Below, piece after piece: positions 1 to 11,925 of a DNA stretch of 64,000 nucleotides. The notes under the pieces are model-generated. The model was not told where the DNA came from, made no database searches, and saw only the letters and a program-made list of their open reading frames with translations. Position 1 is the first letter of the stretch; each line of letters opens with the position of its first letter. The stretch comes from Azolla caroliniana (taxonomy: Eukaryota > Polypodiophyta): assembly GCA_043228905.1 (NCBI GenBank), contig JBHGNT010000016.1, forward strand, positions 18,228,001 through 18,292,000. The letters are read 5' to 3'. The position numbers and the translations under genes are program-made.

Positions 1-167
1 TGGTTCTCATGCAGGGAGTCCATCTCATCCTCCATGTGGGTGTCTTTCTTTGCTTCTTTGAAGCTTTCAACCCCTCCCACCCCCCCCCACCCCTCATCGA
101 TAAGCAATACATGCTCTGCATCCAGAAATATCTGAGGGGCTCATCTTTCGCTAAGAGGGTATCTCCG
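1..167 (-). pseudogene. Copia A0: reverse transcriptase N-terminal fragment
   Basis: Minus-strand remnant of the start of a Ty1/copia reverse transcriptase. It lines up with about 26040-26210 of the better copy A2, which encodes the conserved N-terminal RT block and the arginine-rich spacer before it. It has an expanded C run near position 80 and no usable frame. The element continues past the left edge of the window. Its integrase half lies at 6356-8552. The copia element I and the LTR J1 were inserted between the two halves later. Confidence 0.75.
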
Positions 168-480
168 TGTTGGGGACAAGGCTGTCAGTGCGGAAGAACA
201 AACAACATCTGTGATGTTGAAGAACCTGTGTATGAGAATGAAAATCAGATACACACACACAGACAGAGAGATAGGTACAAAGAAAACGATCTTAATTCTC
301 AATAGCAATAGTTACAAGAATGACAACCAACCAACAACAACCTTTACTAAATGTTACAAATTCACTTTATATAGTGACTATCCTAGGGCAACTGCCCTTT
401 ATGCTATTTACAGAAATAGCCCAAACTTGGGTTGTCCAAGGGACAATGTGAATACGGCCATTATACACTCGATTTCGACA
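168..480 (-). repeat. 3' LTR of copia I
   Basis: TGTTG...CGACA ends. It is the same length as the partner at 5203-5515. It carries an inverted TATA box (CTATATAAAG on the minus strand, about 365-374). It contains CA and GA dinucleotide stretches where the partner has an uninterrupted GA run. Confidence 0.92.
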
Positions 481-705
481 CTCCCCTGTAATGGGCGTAT
501 ACATGGGTTATCTGAAATTACAGGTATATACAAGGTTTATCGGACAGATCGGTTTTGTTCGAGTCGGCAAGATCTGAAGACAGAGGACCGAACCGGTCGG
601 GTCGGAAGAGCTGAAACTAATCCTCAAAGAACCGATGTCGGTCGTCCGAAACCATCCTATGTTGTGTGTTCGACTTTAACCGGACCGATTTTTCGTTACG
701 CCCAT

Positions 706-3700
706 CTAGTGCCGAAGGGACTGGAAGCGATCCGCCGAAAGACACTTGGTCACTCCGTCAGCGACATTATTGGTTATGGATATCTTCTCGAGACCGATTT
801 TCCCTAAAATGACGCAGTCCCGAACAAAGTGATATCGAACGTCGATATGCTTGGACGCGTTGTGGTGAACCAGATGTTTTGACAAAGCAACAACTCCTTG
901 ACTGTCATTGTAGAGAACTGGAGCTGAGTCGAGGTCGACTTGTTGAAACGTGTGCGCCAGTCGACCGAGCCATAAAGCTTCTTTTGCCACGTCGGACACA
1001 GCTACATATTCCACTTCGGTCGTTGAGGTGGCTGTGCACTCCTGAAGTTTCGACTTCCACGAGATTGCTCCATTGCCGAATTTGAAACAATATCCGGTTG
1101 CTAATTTCCGACTGTCCACGCAACCGGCGAAGTCTGAGTCGATGTAGCCGACTACGCCAAAAAGGTTGAGTTCAGGCTAAAAAGAATGTCGTGGTCTTTT
1201 GTGACAACTAGATATCTGAGCACATGCTTGACTGTGTTCCAGTGCGATCGGCCTGGGTTGTGCATGAATCTGCTGACGACTCCTACTACGTGAGAAATAT
1301 CACGCCGTGTTGCGACCATCGCGTACATAAGGGAGCCAACTGTCAGTGCATACGGTACCGACTTCATATCTTCCCTCTCCGGACCAGATGTCGGGTAATC
1401 TTGCTGAGAAAGCCGAAGGTTAATGGGGAGCAGGGTCGAAGCAGACTTAGCCGAATGCATGTTGAAGTGTTCCAAGACACGTTTGATGTAGTCGGTTTGA
1501 GACAAGAAAGGTTGTCGTTTATCGCGATGCCGACTAATCTTCATACCAAGTATGTGTCTTGCCGGACCAAGGTCCTTCATGGCAAACTTCAACCGCAGTT
1601 TCCGAATGAGTTTGGTGAGCTCTCCGGCATGTCAGCCAGAGAGTAGCATGTCGTCCACGTAAATGATGAGAAAGACGGGAGACCCGTGTTGAGCTGTTTT
1701 GGTGAAGAGACAGCGGTCCTCATCGCTCTTGGAGAAGCCAACCGACTGGATGAAATCATTGAACTTCTTGTACCACTGTCAGAGTGCCTGTTTCAGGCCG
1801 TATAAACTCTTCTTGAGTCGGCAGACTAAATGTTCCTGGCCAGATGCCACAAAGCCTTTCGGCTGCTCTATATAGATTTCCTCCTGTAGGTAACCGTGGA
1901 GGAATGCTGTTTTTACATCTAGCTAAATCAGCTCCATGTTTTCGGCGGCCACGACGCCGAGCATGAAACGAAGGGTTGTTATTTTCACCATTGGTGAAAA
2001 GATTTCGTCAAAGTCAATGCCATATTCTTGTCGAAATTCCTTCGCAACGAATCTGGCCTTGTACTTTGGGTTGGTCGAGTCAAACGTCTCTTTTAGTCGA
2101 TAGACCCACTTACACAGAAGAGCACGTCGATTCTTTGGTAATTTGACCAAGTGCCAAGTCTTGTTTGCACGAATGGAGTGCATTTCCGACTCCATCACCA
2201 GATGCCGATGCTTCTTCGTAAGACGTCGGTAAAGAAAATTTCGGGAGAGTACCTTTTCGGAGGTTGCGACAGTCCTTCGGATCTTCGAGGTATGACTGGA
2301 CTGGACGCACCAGGTATAGATGTCGGATGGTCAGAAGCCGAGTCACTCAGATGTGCTGAATCGGTGGATTCAGTGAGGGAGGTGTCGGTTACCCATGAAA
2401 CCGATCTCGTGTTGTGGGCTGGGTCTTCATGAAGGGTTGACACTTCAGAGAATATTACCCTTCAGACTTCAATAGGCCTTTCGGCCGTTTTATGCATAGT
2501 CGACTCATTGAACATGACGTCCGAACTTTAGCCAATTTGTCTGTGCTCGGGGTCCCAGAGTAAGTATCCAATCTCACCGTCGGGTCCATATCCAAGGAAA
2601 ATGCATTTCCTTGATCTTGTTTCGAGTTTCGGCGGTTGTCTTTCGGTATGAGGGCATATGCCTCGCAACCGAAGATCCTTAGCTTGTCATAACTCGGCTT
2701 ACTATCGGTCCATATTTCCTGAGGTATTTTAAGTCCTAGAGGTCTACTTTACGACATATTGATTATGTGTACTGCCGTGAGTAGAGCCTCAGGCTAGAAG
2801 CCATCCTACAGTCCGGAGTGTTGGAGCATGGATACTATGCGTTCTTGAATCGTCGGATTCATGCGTTCTGCAATTCCGTTTTGCTCCAAACTATAAGGTG
2901 CCGTATATTCACGTTGAATGCCACGTTCCCAGAAAAATTTGACAAATTCTTCAGACTTGAATTCCCCTCCGTTGTCAGTTCAGAGACATTTTTGTTTCCA
3001 ACCGGTCTGATTTTCGACCATTGCAAGCCATTCAGAGAAGATCGAGAACACCCGATCTTTAGTTCTAATGGGGTAAGCCCACACCTTCTGAGTCGAGTCG
3101 TCAATAAAACTGACGAAGTACAAAGCACCGCCGAGAGACTGATGTGGCATCGAGCCACAGAGGTCCGAGTGGACCAAATCAAGGGGACTGAATTCTCTTG
3201 GTGTTGATGTCGGGTGTGATGCAGCTACCTGTTTGTCGTACTGGCAATGCTCGCAGAATTGGTGATCCGAGAAGGAGAGCTTGGGGATGTAACCGGCTCT
3301 AGATAGGTGCATTATGTTGGCCTTGTTGAGGTGTCCAAGTCGTCCGTGCCATAACGATGACACAAGGATATCAACCAAAAATAAGTCACCCTCTTTGAGT
3401 GTGACATATAAAGGGTACAAAGAGTGTACCTTTGGTCCTCGAGCAAGCAGGAGGTTCCCTTTGTGGAGTGTCCACCCTCCTAATGAGAACCCGGCACGGA
3501 TGTCGGCTTTGTCAAGTTGTCTGATTGAGATCAAGGGACTTGAAAGCTCAGGAATGTGTCGGACGTTGTGTAGTACGAGTGTAGAGCTACCCGGAAGGTT
3601 GAGCTTGGTGGTGCCGATTCCGATTATAGCACAATGTTGCGAGTTTTTGACTCGAACTGAGTTGGAGTGCCGGTTAGAGTATTGCCGAAACTGAGATCGG

Positions 3701-3822
3701 TGAGGTGTCACATGATACGATGTGCCTGAGTCCAGGAGCCATGTGCTCGATTCCTCAATCATAAGCAGAACTTCTGATTCAACTGGGTTCTCTATGGACA
3801 GTATGTTCGGGTCGGTCGTCAA
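706..3822 (-). pseudogene. Copia I pol (protease, integrase, RT, RNase H), disabled
   Basis: The 280-residue segment 2980-3822 has the protease motif LDSGTSYHV, the GAG-pre-integrase domain (WHGRLGHL, CEHC) and the first integrase aspartate (HSDLCG). RT pieces follow at 1923-2198 and 1152-1592. The YVDD active site can be read at about 1650-1662, between open segments. RNase H is at 706-1119 (STTEVEYVAVSD). Stops and at least two frame changes break the polyprotein. Order PR-IN-RT-RH is the copia order. It is not expected to be functional. Confidence 0.88.
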
Positions 3823-3848
3823 AATTTCGGCTGAAGAGCCAATGTAGT

Positions 3849-4664
3849 TTACCTCCTCATGCCGGCTACTCTTCTAATCCACTCTTGAGCTTTGTCGGTT
3901 TTTGCTTTGAGTGCTCTGCAGTCGGCTTTGATGTGTCCCGGTTTCTTGCAGTAGTTGTAGATTCGGTTGTCCCGGGACTTGCTCAAGCTTTGTTGATTGT
4001 TCGGCGGTCGGGAAGAACTTCTTCCCCGGTTGTTTGATCGGTCGGTCGAACCTCGTACTACGTAAGCTTCATCTGCCGGGTCTTTGGTGAAAGACTTTCT
4101 CCGAGCTGCTTCAGATAGGATTGTGCTCGTGACTTCGGAGTACTTAACGACAGTCATTGAAGCATTGCACACGGTTGTAACGAAAGTTTCCCATGAAGAG
4201 GGGAGGCTACTCATGAGTATCATTGCTCTGAGTTCATCCTCGATTGCCATCCCCTGAGACGAGATTTAGGAGCTTATTCTTTCGTACTCATTGAGGTGTG
4301 CCTGAACCGAATTGGATTCTTTCATCCGCAAGTTGTAGAGGCGCCAGATTAGATACATCTTCGTTGCAGCGACCTTTTTTTCATAAGTTTCCAACAGTGT
4401 TTTCCAAAGTTCAAAAGTTGTTGTGCATGATTGCACTGTGAAGTACACTAACTCCGACAAGTGCATCCGAATCATGGCATAGACGATTCTGTCCAGCTTT
4501 AGCCACTCATTTTCCTTGTATGCTTCTGGAGGATTTTCATTCTCAATCGGGTCTATCTGACCCTTAACTATGAGATAGTCCTGCATTTGTTCCTTTCAAA
4601 AGTTGAAGTTCGAACCGTCCAACCTCCTTAGGCTCAACTTCGATGAGCCAGATGTTGATGCCAT
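3849..4664 (-). pseudogene. Copia I gag, disabled
   Basis: Capsid-type gag starting at the ATG at 4662-4664. The UBN2-like core reads at 4266-4586 (YAMIRMHL, ELWKTLLETYE). A zinc knuckle with its first cysteine lost (NYCKKPGHIKADC) lies near 3950. An early stop follows NFNF, where copia gags normally have Trp; TGG to TGA would explain it. A TAA interrupts at 4266. About 520 bases of untranslated leader separate the ATG from the primer site. Confidence 0.82.
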
Positions 4665-5189
4665 TTGATTCGGTTGCGGTTGGTAAGACTCTGTTCGGAG
4701 TTGACTAGGAACCTTAGTGGGGTGCAGCCGGTCAGCTCACCCGATATCATTCTAGTCGGTCTTGAACCCGAGTTGGTTTGGTTTCGTATACTTGTTGCTG
4801 AACTTGCTCGGAGTGACTCCGGTAACTTGGTTCCCGAATGTTGCCGAGTCGGAGTGAACCCAGTTAGCTTCCGATTGTAAGCCGAATACCGATTACAAGA
4901 AACTGATTGTTTTGGCCGATTCTGCTTCGGATGACTGTAGCGATGAGAGGGACAGATCCAACTGATCCTCCCTGTGAATAGCGTCTGATGACCTATTCAG
5001 ATGTCGTTTAACCGAATGAAGCACAATTGGGTTGGGTGTTGCACAGGGAGCTCACCTCAAGTGGTTACAATCACAGGAACAGAGTACAGTCGGCTAGCTT
5101 ACTCCAATTAGTGATTTAACAAGAAGTTACAAAAACAAAATGTTGTAGTGTACGATGATGGCCAGCAGCGGGTTGAAGAACCTCCAACA

Positions 5190-5200
5190 CTCTGATACCA
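5190..5200 (-). other. Primer binding site of copia I (initiator Met-tRNA)
   Basis: Reverse complement reads TGGTATCAGAG, the usual copia primer site. It lies two bases inside the 5' LTR. Confidence 0.9.
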
Positions 5201-5202
5201 AA

Positions 5203-5515
5203 TGTTGGGGATAGGGCCGTTCGTGCGGAAGAACAAACAACATCTGTGATGTTGAAGGACTATGTATGAGAATGAGAATCAGATACAGAGAGAGAGAGAG
5301 AGAGAGATAGGCACAAAGAAAACGATCTTATTTCTCAATAGCAACAGTACAAGAATGACAACCAACCAACAACAACTTTTACTAAAGGTTATAAAGTCAC
5401 TTTATATAGTGACTATCCTAGGGCAACTACCCTTAATGCTATTTACAAAAATAGCCCAAACTTGGGCTGTCCAAGGGACAATGTGAATACGGTCAGTATA
5501 CACTCGTATTCGACA
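5203..5515 (-). repeat. 5' LTR of copia I
   Basis: Same ends and length as the 3' LTR. Minus-strand TATA box CTATATAAAG at 5400-5409. A GA microsatellite lies near 5287-5309. Confidence 0.92.
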
Positions 5516-5521
5516 CTCCGT

Positions 5522-6355
5522 TATCATGAAAATCCGTCACTATGTGCAGATCATGTGGCGGAACCGTTGGGGTTATGGACGGGAAGGAAATAGGGCTCAC
5601 ACGCACAACACAAGGAAGGCTTACACAAACAAGGCACGAGTATTCAAACATGTTTGTGAAAAGGAGGGGTGCATGGGCAAGCCCGAATCACCCTTGGTCA
5701 CAAGGCGAACGAATGCACACAAGGAAGGCTTACACACGGAAGGCTTACACAAACAAGGCACGAGTATTCAAACATGTTTATGAAAACGACAGGTGCATGG
5801 GCAAGACTGAATCCACCCCTAGTCACAAGGCAAACGAATGGATGTGAGGAAGGCTTACACATAGACACACAAGGAAAAGGCTTACTTACACACAGGAGAG
5901 ACAAAGTTTCGAATGCGTTTGTGAAAAGAGAGGTGCATGGGCAAGCCCGAACGCTCCCTTGTTACAAGACACGTGAACACACAAGCAAGGTTTACACATG
6001 GGAGAAACAATTTCGAACGCCTTTGTGAAAGGAGAGGTGCATGGGCAAGGCCAAATGCTCCCTTACCACAAGTCACAGGAACAGACATGCAAGATTTACA
6101 CTAAAATTCAAGACACAAAAGTTTGAATGCCTTTGTGAAAGGAGAGGTGCATGGGCAAGCCCAAAACGCTCCCTGGTCACAAGACAGACAAACAGATAAG
6201 CACAAATGACAATAACATATAAGACACGTAAGTTTGAATGCCTTTGTGAAAGGAGAGGTGCATGGGCAAGCCAGTAACGCTCCCTTGTCACAAGACACAT
6301 AAACAAATAAGCACAAATGACGATAACATTTAAGACACGTAAGTTTGAATGCCTT
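5522..6355. repeat. Truncated J-type LTR (J1) with tandem repeats
   Basis: The start (TATCATGAAAATCCG) matches the starts of J2 at 14612 and J3 at 19900, with TG mutated to TA. Most of it is a tandem array of roughly 104-111-base units sharing GAGGTGCATGGGCAAG, with copies near 5674, 5789, 5929, 6032, 6142 and 6253. The right end stops abruptly in family A integrase sequence, and about 190 bases of A0 expected here are missing. J1 therefore lost its far end in a deletion. Confidence 0.75.
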
Positions 6356-6871
6356 GTTTTTTGATGGATCTCCTTTGGTCGACCCAAAGTGGCATTATCT
6401 TCTTCTCTGACTCTCCACAGACAATAGTCTTGTCTTCCATGAAGACTATGTCTCGACTCCAGAAGACCTTTTTGTCGACCAAGTCCCACACTTGGTAGCC
6501 AAACTCATCATTGTCGTATCCAAGGAATATGCATGGCCAGGACTTCGGATTCAATTTTGCTCTCTTATCCTTTGCTATATGCACATAGGAGAGACAACCG
6601 AACACCTTCAGATGCCGGTAAGACACATCTGTACCAGTCCATACTCTCTGTGGTGTATCTCCGTCCAAGGGTGGTGACAGTGATTTGTTTATCACATAGG
6701 TTGCCGTCATCAGCGCCTCACCCCAAAACGTCTTGGACAACTTAGCATGTGCCAGCATGCTCCAGACTCTCTCCATCATTGTCTAGTTCATCCTTTCGGC
6801 CAATCCGTTAAACTCCGGTGTCTTCGACACAATCAATTCAAGCCAGATTCCCTTCGACCGGTAGTACTCCT
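6356..6871 (-). pseudogene. Copia A0: integrase C-terminal part
   Basis: Reads leftward as the end of a copia integrase (MMERVWSMLAHAKL, VFGCLSYVHI, VWDLVDKKVFWSRDIVFMED). It is about 149 residues open at 6330-6779 and collinear with A2 at about 26450-26880. The upstream part resumes at 7590 after a solo LTR. Confidence 0.85.
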
Positions 6872-7584
6872 TGATAGGGTGTATAAGACAAAGGATTGTC
6901 CCACACAATATGAGGGCTTGATCAAACCGATTAGATGGAGTTGTGAATTATAATAGATTATATTGATCTAGGTAACTATGATTTAGAAAGGAAAACTTAA
7001 GAAATTAAGATAAAAGGTAGGGAAGATGAGAAAGAGATAAGAATGTTATAATATTCCACTTCAAGTCAATGAACTTAAAAACCAGAGACCTTCTTACTAC
7101 CCATCACTCAAACCCACTCCTAAGAACCATGTTCTTCCACTAAGATACCTCTTCCTGAGACTCCTCCTCCTCTATTAGGACCCCTTCTCTATTATAATTT
7201 TCTTCTTCCTCCTCGTTCACGCTATTTTTAGAAGCTGTTTATCTCCTATTTTTAGATAAGACCCAACGACCTCCTAATCGTCATATCTCCCTCATCAGAG
7301 CTCCAAATTTAGTGATTTAAAAATCTATAGATAGTGCTCTTTACAAGTTTGCTAATCCATATTTAAACATAATATTTGGGTGAAAAATGAAGGAGTTATG
7401 ACCATTCCGTTTTGACTATTTTTATGGTTCGCTTTTTCTCTTTTTACTTTTCTCTTAGTCTCTTACTTTTACTTTTGACATCTTCCTAAGGTCTTGGTTC
7501 GTGTTCTTAGCCTCCAAATGTGAATTATCCATACTTTATATTCTTCTAATGTTCAATGACTTAGATTCTAAAAACACTTTCACA
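6872..7584. mobile_element. Solo LTR-like insertion with 5-base target duplication
   Basis: AT-rich 713-base block that interrupts an otherwise collinear integrase gene. It starts TGATAGGG, ends TTTCACA, and is flanked by CTCCT on both sides (6867-6871 and 7585-7589). No open frame. TG/CA ends and the 5-base duplication fit a solo LTR. The family is not recognised. Confidence 0.75.
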
Positions 7585-7589
7585 CTCCT

Positions 7590-8552
7590 CAAACTGCCCT
7601 TGGTATTCTCCGCCATTGTTGGCTCGAACTGCTTCAACTTCTAGCCGGTTTCTCTTTTCACTCTTACGTGGAACTCCTTGAAGACTGTCAATACCTGATC
7701 CTTCTTCTTCAACAGTGAGACCCACAACTTCTGGATGTGGTAATCTATGAACGTCACGAAGTACTTCGATCCGGCATGTGACTTCATGTCCACTTGGCAT
7801 ACATCAGTATGCACAAGTTCCAGCGGTGCATTCAATCTTGACGGTAGTCGGGATCGGAAAGAGGTTCGGTTTTGCTTGCTGGCCAAGCAGTCGGTGCACT
7901 TCTCAAGCTACACGTCTTTCACCTCCAGAATGAGGTTGTCCTTGGCAAGTCTCCGCATCCCCTTCTGGTTCATGTGGCACAGTCTCTTGTGCCACAACTC
8001 ACCGGTAGTGTCAGATACAACATTCACTTCTTCCCGGCATATCCGTGCATGCATCAGGTATAATGTGTTGATCTTCCGGGCTCGAGGTACGATTAGGCTC
8101 CCTTTGCTGAACTTCATGACTCCGTTCTCGATGCTACCCATCTAGCCTTCATTGTCCAGCCATTCTGCTGATATCAAGTTCAACCGAACCTCCGGACTGT
8201 GTCGGACATCCTTCAGCAGCAACTTCCATCTGGTTGATGTCATCAACCACACATCTCCTATGCCGAAAATTCGGCATGCACCTTCGTTTCCGATCCTTAG
8301 GCTACCGTGATCTCCGACTCTATAGGATGTGAAGCACTTACGGTCAGGGATAGATGAAACGACATTCAGGAGTCGACCACCCATGTCATTTCGTCACTGA
8401 CAAGGTGTACCTCGCTATCTTAGGCGATTAGCAGTAGTTCTTCTTCACTTGTTGTGATTGCCGACGTTCCTTTCCGATGTGAACTCTTCCGGTCCGAACC
8501 CTTCTTGGAGTCGGCATTTTTGGTACCTTTCTCCTTCCGAAATGACAAAAAC
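7590..8552 (-). pseudogene. Copia A0: protease/GAG-pre-integrase/integrase N-terminal part
   Basis: Minus-strand segments at 8142-8384, 7908-8141 and 7641-7886 line up with A2 at about 26900-27680. They include the post-protease region (PDRKCF), the zinc region (LWHKRLCH ... CTDCLASKQ) and the integrase aspartate block (LVHTDVCQVD, FVTFID). Stops separate the segments. Upstream gag has been replaced by the LTR of A1. Confidence 0.82.
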
Positions 8553-8818
8553 TATACGTTCTCGATGAACAACGCTCGGCCACAACCAAGCTTAGAATAA
8601 AAAACGCAGAAAACAGGAAATGAATGCACGACACAATGGAGAGAAGAGTACACAAGATGTTTACGTGGAAAACCCAAATGCGGGAAAAACCACGGCAGTC
8701 CACTGATTGCTAACTATCACTATGTAACAAATGTACAATAGATGAACACAGAGGCAACGACCTCTTGTTCACTGTCTTCACCACAATCGGCGGTTACAAC
8801 AGAGATACGAACTCTTCG

Positions 8819-8906
<88 letters not shown>

Positions 8907-9266
8907 CACTATTGCACTCTAATCTTGCACCAACAAGAATGACAACAACTCTTCCACTAAGTTTGCCCTAAGTCATATTTATACTAAAATGACTTTTCGG
9001 CTATTTACAAATATACCCTAATGGACTCTCAAAAACATATTTACGAATATGTCCCTTCATCCGGTGAGCACTCCTCACCGGGCCTGCATCATCTGGCGCT
9101 TGCCGGGCACTCGTCATCCAGTTCTCACCGGGTCTTCCGTTTCCGGGTACTCCTCATCCGGTTCTCACCGGGTCTTCCGTTGCCGGGTACTCCACATCTG
9201 GTTTCGGCCGAGGCCGATCAGCACTGCTCTCCTCACTTCCCATCCGGAGGGACCTGTTTCCTAACA
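8553..9266 (-). repeat. Family A LTR (3' LTR of copia A1) with CT microsatellite
   Basis: In the minus sense it starts TGTTAGGAAACAGGTCCC. It is homologous to the LTRs at 23915-24552 and 17337-17844. It abuts the polypurine tract of A1 on its right. About 80 bases of uninterrupted (CT)n lie at 8820-8902. Imperfect CCGGGT/CTCCTCATCCGG repeats fill 9060-9200. Confidence 0.8.
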
Positions 9267-9636
9267 AACTCCTCCTTCACTCCGGCATGGGATGTCTCAC
9301 TAGACCGATCCGCTTCCGACATGCATCCAGCTTGTCGGGTATCAGTACTTTGGTCAGCATATCTGACCCGTTCTCGGCCGTGTGGATCTTCGTCAGCGCA
9401 AACTCTTGGTCATCTACTCTTTCCCGAATCCAGTGAAACCTTCGTCGGATATGCTTCATCCGGGAATGGTAGGCCGCATTCTTAGCAAGGTGGATGGCAC
9501 TTTGATTGTCACAATAGAGCCGATATTCATCTTGCCGGATACCGAGGTCTCCCATGAAGTCCTTCATCCATAATATTTCCTTGTTGGCTTCCACAACCGC
9601 CATGTACTCCACCTCCGTGGTTGACAACGCAATTTT
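9267..9636 (-). pseudogene. Copia A1: RNase H remnant and polypurine tract
   Basis: RNase H C-terminal half (LSTTEVEYMAVVEANKE, YCDNQSAIHLAKN, HIRRRFHWIRERV) ending at the C-terminal motif RKRIGLVRHPMPE. A purine tract (GAGTGAAGGAGGAGTT, minus strand) sits between gene end and LTR. The rest of A1 is cut off by gypsy C at about 9632-9637. Confidence 0.85.
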
Positions 9637-11925
9637 TCTTAATGAAGACAATGCTTTTTATCAAAATTCTCCTTGTTCCTCAATCAAGCCTCACGTAATT
9701 GTTCTATTGCTAGCTCAACATCTTTGGGTCTCCATTCTAATTGTTGGATCCTTGTAGCTAGCAAGTCTTCTCGACTCATCTCCTCTTGGCATGGCAAAGT
9801 CGTCCATGAGGTAACACTTTGCTCGATAGGCATTATTGGTCTTTGCCCTAATATGAGCTTGGTCGGCATATATCCTGTAGTCGTGCTATGTGTAGTTCTA
9901 TCGGCCCACAATGCATATGGTAATAATCGTGGCCAGTCCCCCATCTTCCCGTCACAAGCCTTTGCTAGAGCTTTTACAATCGGGTTATATCCCCGCTCCA
10001 CCTTTCCATTTGCCTCAGGGTTGTATGCCATGGTAAGTGATAATTTGATGCCTATCCTTGAGAAAAACTCTTTAGCTTCATTTGCATCTAATTCTCCTCT
10101 ATCAGCTACTATTTTGCTAACACATCCGTATCGACAAATAACATCTTCAAGGAGAAACTTGCAAACCGCCAAAGTTGTTTTATTCCTTAGTGCCCGACCT
10201 TCTACTTGGTTGGTGAGATCCTCTCTTGCTAGCACGAGGTATCTCATTTGCCACAGTCCCATTGGCATAACCACTATGTCTACCAACTACTTATAGTGCA
10301 TTGATAATGGATATGTCAGATGAAGTTCATCCCTACGTTGAACATTCAAGTATAATTGGCATTGCGCACATGTTTCAACATAGCTTGCTACATCTTTGTA
10401 AACACCTGGCCACAAATACTTGTCCTTTGAGCTTTGCAAAAGTTTCCCATATACCTCGATGACCTGGCCACACACTATCATGAAATTCAGCAATTACTGT
10501 TTGTCGATCTTGTTTCTTGCATACCACTCGAAGTGGAGTTCCATTCTTCCTCTTTGGAAACTTCCATAGATGTCCTTCTTTGAGGAAGAACTTGTAGGCC
10601 TTCTTCCTAATTCGGTAGAAGTCTTCCTTTGACCATGATTCATCCTTTGTAAGAGAGCTTAAGTACTTGCCAATTTCGATGAATTCACCCTCATAATCTT
10701 CTACTTTAAACACCGCTCGCACCCAAGCACAAGAAACCATAAAGAAGTTTAGGCCAACATCCTCTTCATCGGAGCGCAGATCTTCTTCACCCTCGTACCT
10801 TGCCCTTGACAACATATCGGCCACCACATTATGCTTCCCAGTTATATGTCGAATCTCAGGGTTGAGCGACTTGATATAGGCAATCCATCATAGCATAGCA
10901 ATATCCGGTGTGGCACAACCAGATATCATCCCAAGAATAGGTAGACAATCGGTTTCTATTATGACTTCCGTTCCGATAAGGTGGTCGCAATCGGTTTTAA
11001 CCATGGATACTATCCCCCATAGCTCTCTCTTTACTTGGGCGTACTTTCTTTGTCTTTCGGTCAACACCTTTGCACCGAATCGGATTGCATACCGATTTTT
11101 TTCTTTGTCTTCTTGGTTAATCACCCATCCAATTCCGGTTGGGCTTGTATCCACTGTTAAATATATTGGGGTACCTTCGGTGTAGTCGGCTTTGCGCAAT
11201 GCTGCAGCTTCCAATAATAATTTCTTCAACTTTTGAACCGCGTAGGTATGCTCGTCTTCCCATTCAAACTTCTTCCTTTTCTTTAGTAGTCCATACAATG
11301 GTTCAACGACATGGACATAGTGTGGAATCCATATGTGGTAGAACGCACATGCTCCCAAGAATCTTCTCACCTCTGTTTGGGACTCACACTCCTCTTTCAT
11401 CTCTTGGATAGCATTCACCTTGGATGGAGATGGCTTCCGGCCATAAGATCCACACAAGTGTCCTACTACCAATATTTCTGGTTGACCGAATGTGAACTTC
11501 TCTCTCGAAAATGTGAGATTGGCATCCTCAAGCTTTTGCAACACCTTCTCGTTATCCTTTATATGATCCATGACAAATTTTCGGCAACCATGTTCATCTT
11601 TTGATTCATCTTTCTCTTCCACCAAGCATCCTTTGATCGGAATGTCATCTAAGAAGGGCATTGTGATATCAGGAATACGATCCTTTTACACTTTGTTCAT
11701 GGCATTCACCATGTGGGCTACGGAGTTTGTCGCACATTGGGGTAAGGTGCACATCCTTACCAACCCGATCGGTGTCCTCATTGTTGTAATGTCTCTACTA
11801 TTGACTGACAATTGAAATTGATCATAGCCCGAGTAGAGATCACCAATGGAATAGATCGATCTTCCTGCGAAGGCTTCGTCAAATTCATCCACGCTTGGAC
11901 CAATTCCGGCATTTCGGATCGTCAC
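9637..11925 (-). pseudogene. Gypsy C pol: RT, RNase H, integrase
   Basis: The RT start is at 11686-11925 (TIRNAGIGPSVDEF, YSGYDQFQL). The FLDD active site opens 10888-11661, followed by RNase H (LTVDTSPTGIGW, IIETDCLPIL). The 10375-10827 piece holds the RNase H end (HNVVADMLSRA) and the integrase zinc region (FHDSVWPGHRG). Integrase core is at 9684-10286 (VADRGELDA, ANGKVERGY). The break after DIAML is TGA where B encodes Arg. The reading frame changes at least twice. Confidence 0.87.

Larger units (their letters stand above)
168..5515 (-). mobile_element. Complete Ty1/copia retrotransposon I with exact 5-base target duplication
   Basis: Both ends are defined by 313-base LTRs (168-480 and 5203-5515) starting TGTTGGGGA and ending TTCGACA. 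The flanks carry a perfect target duplication, CTCCG, at 163-167 and 5516-5520. The minus orientation follows from the primer site at 5190-5200 and from gag, protease, integrase, RT and RNase H reading leftward. The LTRs differ at roughly one base in ten by eye, so the insertion is old, and the coding region holds stops and frameshifts. It landed in copia A0 a single base from the edge of LTR J1, so J1 was probably already there. Confidence 0.93.

Noticed and set aside
8742-8971. Ser-Leu repeat ORFs
   Set aside because: Produced by the (CT)n microsatellite in the family A LTR.
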